Notes under the pieces: model-generated | What the model was told of the DNA's origin: nothing | Seen by the model: only the letters and a program-made list of their open reading frames with translations | Database searches by the model: none | Translations under genes and position numbers: made by a program | Shown: one piece after another, positions 58,492-64,000 of the stretch | How positions within the stretch are numbered: the first letter of the stretch is position 1 | Layout: each line of letters opens with the position of its first letter | Source: Diadophis punctatus similis | Lineage: Eukaryota; Chordata; Lepidosauria; Squamata; Dipsadidae | DNA length: 64,000 nt | Assembly (NCBI GenBank): GCA_023053685.1 | Contig: JALIGW010000029.1 | Location: 1,177,501 to 1,241,500 of the forward strand | Reading direction: 5' to 3'

Positions 58492-59581
58492 GTGAGTCGG
58501 TGTCTGCTTATGGGGATTTTGAACCTTGGGAATGGCCCTCAGGGTTTGTGGGAGGGGTAGTATGTTTTTGTCTCTGGGTCATAGATAGTGAGAAGGTGAA
58601 GCAAATGTATGAGCTTCTGTGCCTTCTGCCAAAAAGAGATGCCACTCAGAAGAAGAACCATTTCAAAATGCCTTAAATGTCCTACTCAAACTCAGTAGGG
58701 GTTGAATAGATGCTCAAATGGGGGGGGCATTAATTTCATGGCTTGGGGAATATTTTTCAGGTGTTAAGGTGAGTGAAGGGCTCTTGTACCTTTCTTGATA
58801 CCTCAGAGCATCAGAAAGAATGTGTCGCTTTGACAACTAAGCTCTTGTGAAAGAATCACCCACTGTGGACTTTCCCGGAACAAGCAATATTTCTTGTCTA
58901 TCATTCTAGTTCTTCTGTCTGCTACAAGACGTGCTTGCTTGTTTCAAGTGCCAGATCACCTTTTGGGCTCAACCATAATTGCTGGGTAATTATGACTCTT
59001 TAAGAAAATGCAAGTGCTTTGGCATCCCTCTAATTATGGAGCTAATCACAGAGAATATATCATTCCATCCGTCTCACTCCCCAATATGATATGGGAATTA
59101 GTGCTTAGGTTTTCAGACTATATGGGGGTTCATGGCTTCTGCTTCTTATATTTTGTGTTGCTGATCTGCTTACACTCATAAAGAACTTGTATTAGTTTCA
59201 GTCATTTCGCCATGCAACAATATTGGATGTTACATTCCTTTTCTGGATAGCAACAGGGCTGGGGCTAGGAGTGGGGAAACAACCCAGCTTGGTTCTAGTT
59301 TTGATTTGTTCTCAACAATGATGACATATTGTGTTCTGACTGGATAGTTGGGATATATTTGGAACTGAGACCTGCTGCTTACATTGCTGGCAGAGTACTA
59401 GATGCAGGTGCAGGACAATTTAGTTTAAACCACCACAAACACCACCACCACCACCACCATCATTTGGGCTAGTTATTTTCTGCATACAAAGTGAAGCCAG
59501 TTCTTCTGCCTGAGGATATAAATCTGTGATGGCCTCCTTCTCTCTGCCAAAGTGCACCTTTCCTTACTGTAGGTTCTAGAG
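58492..59581 (+). other. Intron of the ASIC gene, first part
   Basis: Begins with GTGAGT and contains no recognisable next ASIC exon. An (ACC)n tract lies at about 59443-59460. Confidence 0.7.
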
Positions 59582-60027
59582 AAGGGGTGTCAAACTTAAG
59601 GCCCGCAGGCTGGATCTGGCCCATGGGGTGCTTAGCTCTGGCCCGTGCGGCCACCCTGGAAACAGCGAAGGACTGGCTTGCGGTGCCTCTGCCAGTGAAA
59701 ACACAACTCATGAGGGCCATTTTCAGGGTCCATTTTCAAGCAACGGCCTCCTGCCACTTTTTGTAAGTGAAAATGGAGCTCAGGGGGGCCACGCACAGTC
59801 CTTCCGAGCTCCGTTTTCTCTGGCAAAGGGTTGCAGGAGGCTGTCGTGGCCGAAAACAGAGCTTGGGAGCCTGTTTTCTCAGGCAGAGCGCTCGGGCCGC
59901 CACTGGCGACCCTGACATGAATGACATGAAGCTGGCCATGCCCACCCCGGCCACGCCCCCCCTGCCCCCCCAAGGTCAAACACAACCCTGATGCCGCCCT
60001 CAGTGAAATCCAAGTTTGACACCCCTG
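59582..60027. mobile_element. hAT-like element (family D) in the intron
   Basis: The ends AAGGGGTGTCAAACTTAAGG and CCAAGTTTGACACCCCTG match family D. The 8-mers TTCTAGAG and TTCTAGGG match at 7 of 8 positions. The GC-rich interior has short ORFs only. Confidence 0.9.
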
Positions 60028-60480
60028 TTCTAGGGACAGAAAGACTACCTCTGCTTCTTGGAGCAAATGCCAGATTTTGCCTCTTCTTGCTGTTTAATTT
60101 GTCCCTTCCTACCTGGATGAGGTGCCTGTCCTACAAATGAAGGGGAATTAAATGCCTAAAGAAGGGAGAGGAGAAAAATTTGACCTACCCCAGCGTGATG
60201 CTGTACGTGCTGCAGATCAGCCATTCTATTATCTCTGCTTGCAAAGCTTCAGATATAATTAATACTGTTAAGCTTTACTAGATTCCTGCTGATCAGCACG
60301 CCAGGTCAGTTCAACGCCACAGATATGGATTGTGATGTGTCTACCTCAATCATTTCTTCATGTGCCCCTTCATTTTGGCACAACATATTTGCGGATACTT
60401 GTTTTATTGTTGTAAAAAGGAACGCCCATTTTTGAAAGAAGTATTAAGACTGTTTCAGGTATGATAGAAGAGGGGATTAT
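60028..60480 (+). other. ASIC intron, unassigned part
   Basis: No repeat or exon was recognised. Confidence 0.5.
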
Positions 60481-61420
60481 TTATTTTTTAATATTATTTT
60501 TTATAATCATTTTTATTTAAAAATACAGCAATAAAAATAATGCACACTAAGAAAAATGTAAAAATTAAAAGAGGAAAAAAGGGGGAAAGAAAGGAAAAAA
60601 TATAAGAAAAGATAAAGAAGAAACTTTCTCAAGACAAGTACCAGCAATTTCAATAACTTAATTCCTTCTCCAACACTTCAACCAAAGATCTCTTCTTCCC
60701 ATATCTCATATCTTATCTATAAATTACAAAGCCTCATGATTTAATCTTAATCAGTGAAAGTCCATTAAGAATTACCAGAAGTAACAGCAAATGCAGTATA
60801 TTTTAATCTTAAGCAAACAAACCAGTTTTATAATCCTTTCCTTTTAACACAGTAACATAACATTTTCTATAAAACCACAGCAAAAAAGTGTCTTCTTCCC
60901 ATATCTTCACTCTTATCTATAAACAAATCTTTAAAGCTTTATCATTTGAACTTAGTAAAAAAAATCCACTAAAAGCCACCGGAAACAGCAACATATTAAA
61001 AATCTTAATCTTTAATCCTTTCAAATAGTGTCCAGCAAAGTTAATTTCTTATCAATTTTTTCTTCATCTCCTCTCAGAAATTCCTTTGCAAGTTTAACAG
61101 ATACCAGAAATAACAACATCTATATTTTAAGAAAAAAAATATCTTCTTCCTATATCTTACCTGTAAGCAAATCATTAAAACAACATCATTCAGTCCTGGT
61201 CAGGAAAAACACATTAAGAAGCACTAGAAACAGCATCATATATTTTTTTAACCTTAATTGAATAAGCCAACTTTATATTCCTTCTTTTTGACTTTTAAAA
61301 TTTTGATGTTTATGCCTTTTAAATAATGTAAAAAAAAACAGATTTCTTTTCATTTTCTCTCTGTCTTTTTTTTAGGAACTTTCATGAGTATATCACTTTT
61401 GTAAGTTCAAGATAAGAAAG
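60481..61420 (-). mobile_element. L1-like LINE 3' region with tandem units
   Basis: It opens with an AT-rich minus-strand tail (TTTTTATTTAAAAATACAG) and GAAAA-rich sequence. Three imperfect units follow, starting near 60690, 60890 and 61140. Each begins with CTTCTTCC.ATATCTTA-type words and contains AAAGC..ATCATT and CCA.TAAGAA/AAAGCCACCGGAAACAGC-type words. The period is about 200-250 bp. Same family as 51226-51960. Confidence 0.6.
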
Positions 61421-62990
61421 TTTGTCACTTATGATGGACCTATCCAATTCCAATGGTTATCTCTCCCCCACACCTCCAAGCAGATACATGGTCATACTTC
61501 AGGCGCTCAGCAACCAGGTTGCATTGATGGCTGTTTGCAGTATCCCACAGCCACATGATGTTTTATGATAGTTTTACCAAAAACTGGCATTTATTTCCAG
61601 TTTTCTACAGTACAAAAACAGTTTCTAGCGAACCATGGATTCTGTTCGTAGCGATCACCGCAAAAAAAGATAATAAAATCAGATCAGTCCATTTACTGTT
61701 TATTTCAGAATAAAAAAAATCAAAGTTCTTAAATGTCTTAAATTTAAACTTCTCTCACTAAAGATTGAAGGAGGGTTAACTGGTGTGATGAATCTTGTTG
61801 TTCTGAAAGTTATCAATGTCTAAAAAGCAGCTAGCAAGCCATATTCAGAAGTGATTTTAAGAATGGAAATGGGCAAACCCAGTGCCCATTTGATCCTCCA
61901 AACTGCAACGGGGTCAAAGCTGACTTTATCAGAGTTTGTTGCATAAAAATCAAAACCAGAAGCACACACAGATAACTGGTTCAGCTGGATTCATTAACTT
62001 CTTTATAAACATAGTATCATAACATATATATACAATACCACAAAAAGATTATTACTTCAAGTAAACACAAGCAGGAGAGTTAGTTTCATTTCAGCAGAGC
62101 AGACAAGCACAGAGTGGGCAGAGAGTACAGAGTGAACTGGAATACAGAGTGGACTGAAGCCTACGCCCAGCCTTAAGCTTAAGTTCCAGTTTCGATTCTC
62201 TGCACAGACTCAGAAGTATTTAACTCCCATTTGCTGACTTAGTTGCTATGCCTATTCATTGGCTGACCTTGTTAATATGGCTCTCCCAGTTCATGCATAT
62301 CTTAACAGACTTCCCCTCAGCTTTAAAACCCACCAGAGACTGCTGTTTTATGTTCTCCTTGTGGGGGAAGCATCTGAAACAATTATGGGTTATTCCATAT
62401 CCTCCCCTTTACAGAAGAAAGGCGTGTTATCTCAGATGCTGACCAGTTGCATGCACTGCCATTTTCTGCTATGCTATTTAAGTATCTTATTTCAGTTGTA
62501 CTGAACTTTTATGTTTTTCCTGATACATATATCTATTTCTGATTCCCATATAACAAAGTGGGCAGAATAATCATCTCCTATACAGTTATTTTCATTTCTC
62601 TTGACAAGCATTCATTCTTTTTAGTAGATCACATACTGGCCATTGCCTTTCTACAGCATTTGTATACCATTTCTGTATCCATTTTCCTTTCTTTAGTAAA
62701 CATTCTATCAAAACACAAAAATTCAAAAACCTGTTCTAAGTCTTTGACATTTATTTATAACCTGCAATTGTTCAACCCAATTTTCTCTGTCAAATGCAAC
62801 TCCTTGATCTTTGATACATTAATTTTCAGATCTACAATTCTGAAAATTATACCATATATGTAACATGTCCAGCAAATAATTTGGGTTCTCAACCAACACT
62901 ATGGTGTTGCCAGCATACAAAAATACTTTATCATCCCCAAATATCAGCATTCCATATACTTTCATCCATAAATGTCACCACATTGCAAAA
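61421..62990 (+). other. ASIC intron, unassigned part
   Basis: No exon was seen. The stretch 61780-62420 has some LTR-like composition (GTATTTAACTCCC, a run of promoter-like words), but I could not find matched TG/CA borders with a duplication. Confidence 0.4.
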
Positions 62991-62991
62991 A

Positions 62992-63370
62992 AAAAAGATG
63001 TTGAGACTTTGGGAAAAGTGCAAAGAGCAACTAAGGTGATTAAAGGTCTGGAGACAAAAACATGAAGAACGGCTGCAGGAATTGGGTATGGCTAGTCTAG
63101 AGAAAATAAGGACTAGGGGTGACATGATAGCAGTATTCTAATACTTGAGGGACTGCCACAAAGAAGAGGGGGTCAACTTATTTTCCAAAGCAGCAGAAGG
63201 CAAGACAAGAAACAATGGATGGGAACTATTGAAGGAGAGAAGAACTTGGAATTAAGAGAAACTTCCTAACAGTGAAGACAATTAACTGGTGGAACAGCTT
63301 GCCTTCAGACGTTGTAGGTGCTTCATCACTGGAGGTTTTTAAGAAGAGACTGGATAACCACTTTCACTTC
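62992..63370 (+). mobile_element. CR1 LINE 3' end
   Basis: Words equivalent to GGTCTGGAGACAAAAACATG, CGGCTGCAGGAATTGGGTAT, GGGGTGACATGATAGCAGTA and TGGAGGTTTTTAAGAAGAGA follow the CR1 order seen at 41927-42295. A stop (TAA in the QYLRGC segment) and deletions show decay. It lacks the terminal 3' UTR. Confidence 0.88.
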
Positions 63371-63594
63371 CTAAATTTTGCTCAGCATCACTTTGCTTGA
63401 ATCCTTTCAGTAAAAATTTAGACAAATATCTTCCCAGCCAAACTTAACAAACCAATCTCTCTATATTTGCACTAATATTTGCTACTGTTCTCTTTGTATA
63501 GGGGAATAATAATGATCTAGCATAGATATATTCTTTACACATACTTTAAACAAGCTGCACTACTCTATGAGCAAAACAAAGTCATACTGCTTGT

Positions 63595-63695
63595 GATATT
63601 GTATTGTATTGTATTGTATTGTATTGTATTGTATTGTATTGTATTGTATTGTATTGTATTGTATTGTATTGTATTGTATTGTATTATATTATATT
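63595..63695. repeat. (GTATT)n pentanucleotide microsatellite
   Basis: About eighteen GTATT units end in ATATTATATT variants. It gives false ORFs of repeating CIVLY residues. Confidence 0.97.
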
Positions 63696-64000
63696 GTTAA
63701 CACTTTTCAGTTATACAGTCTATGCTGGCAGTTACATTTTTCAACATTCTCCAGGATTTATATTCATTTCAGTTTCATTCTTTTGTTGATCACTAGCATT
63801 CCCAAACAACTCATTAAAACACTTCTTCCATAGTTTCCTCATTTTAGTTTCATCCCAATTTTTTTTACTACTTTAATTTAAAATCCCATTCACTGTGCTA
63901 AAGGCTCATTGTTTAGCTTCCTATAACCATTTCCAAAACAATTTTTAAAATTTACATCAGAATTACTGACCTTTAAAATCGTAACCTTTGAGTTGCAACT
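63696..64000. other. Unassigned sequence to the window end
   Basis: No feature was recognised; presumably still ASIC intron if the gene continues. Confidence 0.4.

Noticed and set aside
61780..62420. Possible solo LTR
   Set aside because: Promoter-like words are present, but I found no matched TG/CA borders with a flanking duplication.
58492..64000. Second ASIC exon (TRYGKCYTF-type segment)
   Set aside because: Looked for in the downstream frames and not found, so the next exon presumably lies beyond the window.

Overview
The window is vertebrate nuclear DNA, almost certainly from a squamate reptile and most likely a snake. Evidence: a Sauria-type SINE with its characteristic tail (50268-50610), abundant CR1/L2-group LINEs, another tRNA-type SINE, a LINE with an AATAG-type tail (5551-6428) of the kind I associate with snakes, many short hAT-like elements, and long microsatellites. 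There is no bacterial or viral genome organisation here.  Genes: I find one convincing host coding exon, at 57846-58491 (+). It is the first coding exon of an acid-sensing ion channel (ASIC; ASIC3 favoured), with a strong acceptor before it and a GTGAGT donor after it. The next ASIC exons are not in the window, so 58492-64000 reads as intron. A CpG-rich, TATA-containing block at 2895-3420 looks like an orphan promoter or first exon. Whether it belongs to the ASIC gene cannot be told from sequence.  Layout: 0.66-5 kb has one hAT MITE, the CpG island and GT microsatellites. 5.5-8.5 kb has two LINE fragments and a palindromic MITE. 9.7-15 kb has hAT-type elements and a TA-type MITE. 15.4-17.2 kb has an L1-like 3' region. 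18-30 kb is low-copy DNA with further hAT/MITE insertions, a SINE and an old CR1 carrying two nested insertions. 30.36-33.15 kb is a cluster of three hAT-type elements, one with a 240-bp-arm palindrome and very long CTTT arrays. 34-50.6 kb is a mosaic of L2-group and CR1 LINEs, SINEs, microsatellites, a solo LTR and hAT elements. 51.2-57.1 kb is a retroelement cluster: L1-like tail, ERV 3' end, decayed Ty3/Gypsy element and a solo LTR. 57.8-64 kb is the ASIC exon and its intron.  How the parts relate: the repeats are independent insertions, and several relative ages can be read from nesting. Examples are a hAT inside CR1 at 44951-45501 and a TA-type MITE inside CR1 at 29330-29960. Target-site duplications (TSDs) read by eye support most hAT calls and two solo LTRs. 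No operon-like or defence system is present; the most unusual objects are the retroelement chimera at 51.96-56.36 kb, the LTR-borne ORF at 56.4 kb, the long palindrome at 31.9-32.4 kb, and a hAT copy carrying clustered ETS-type sites.
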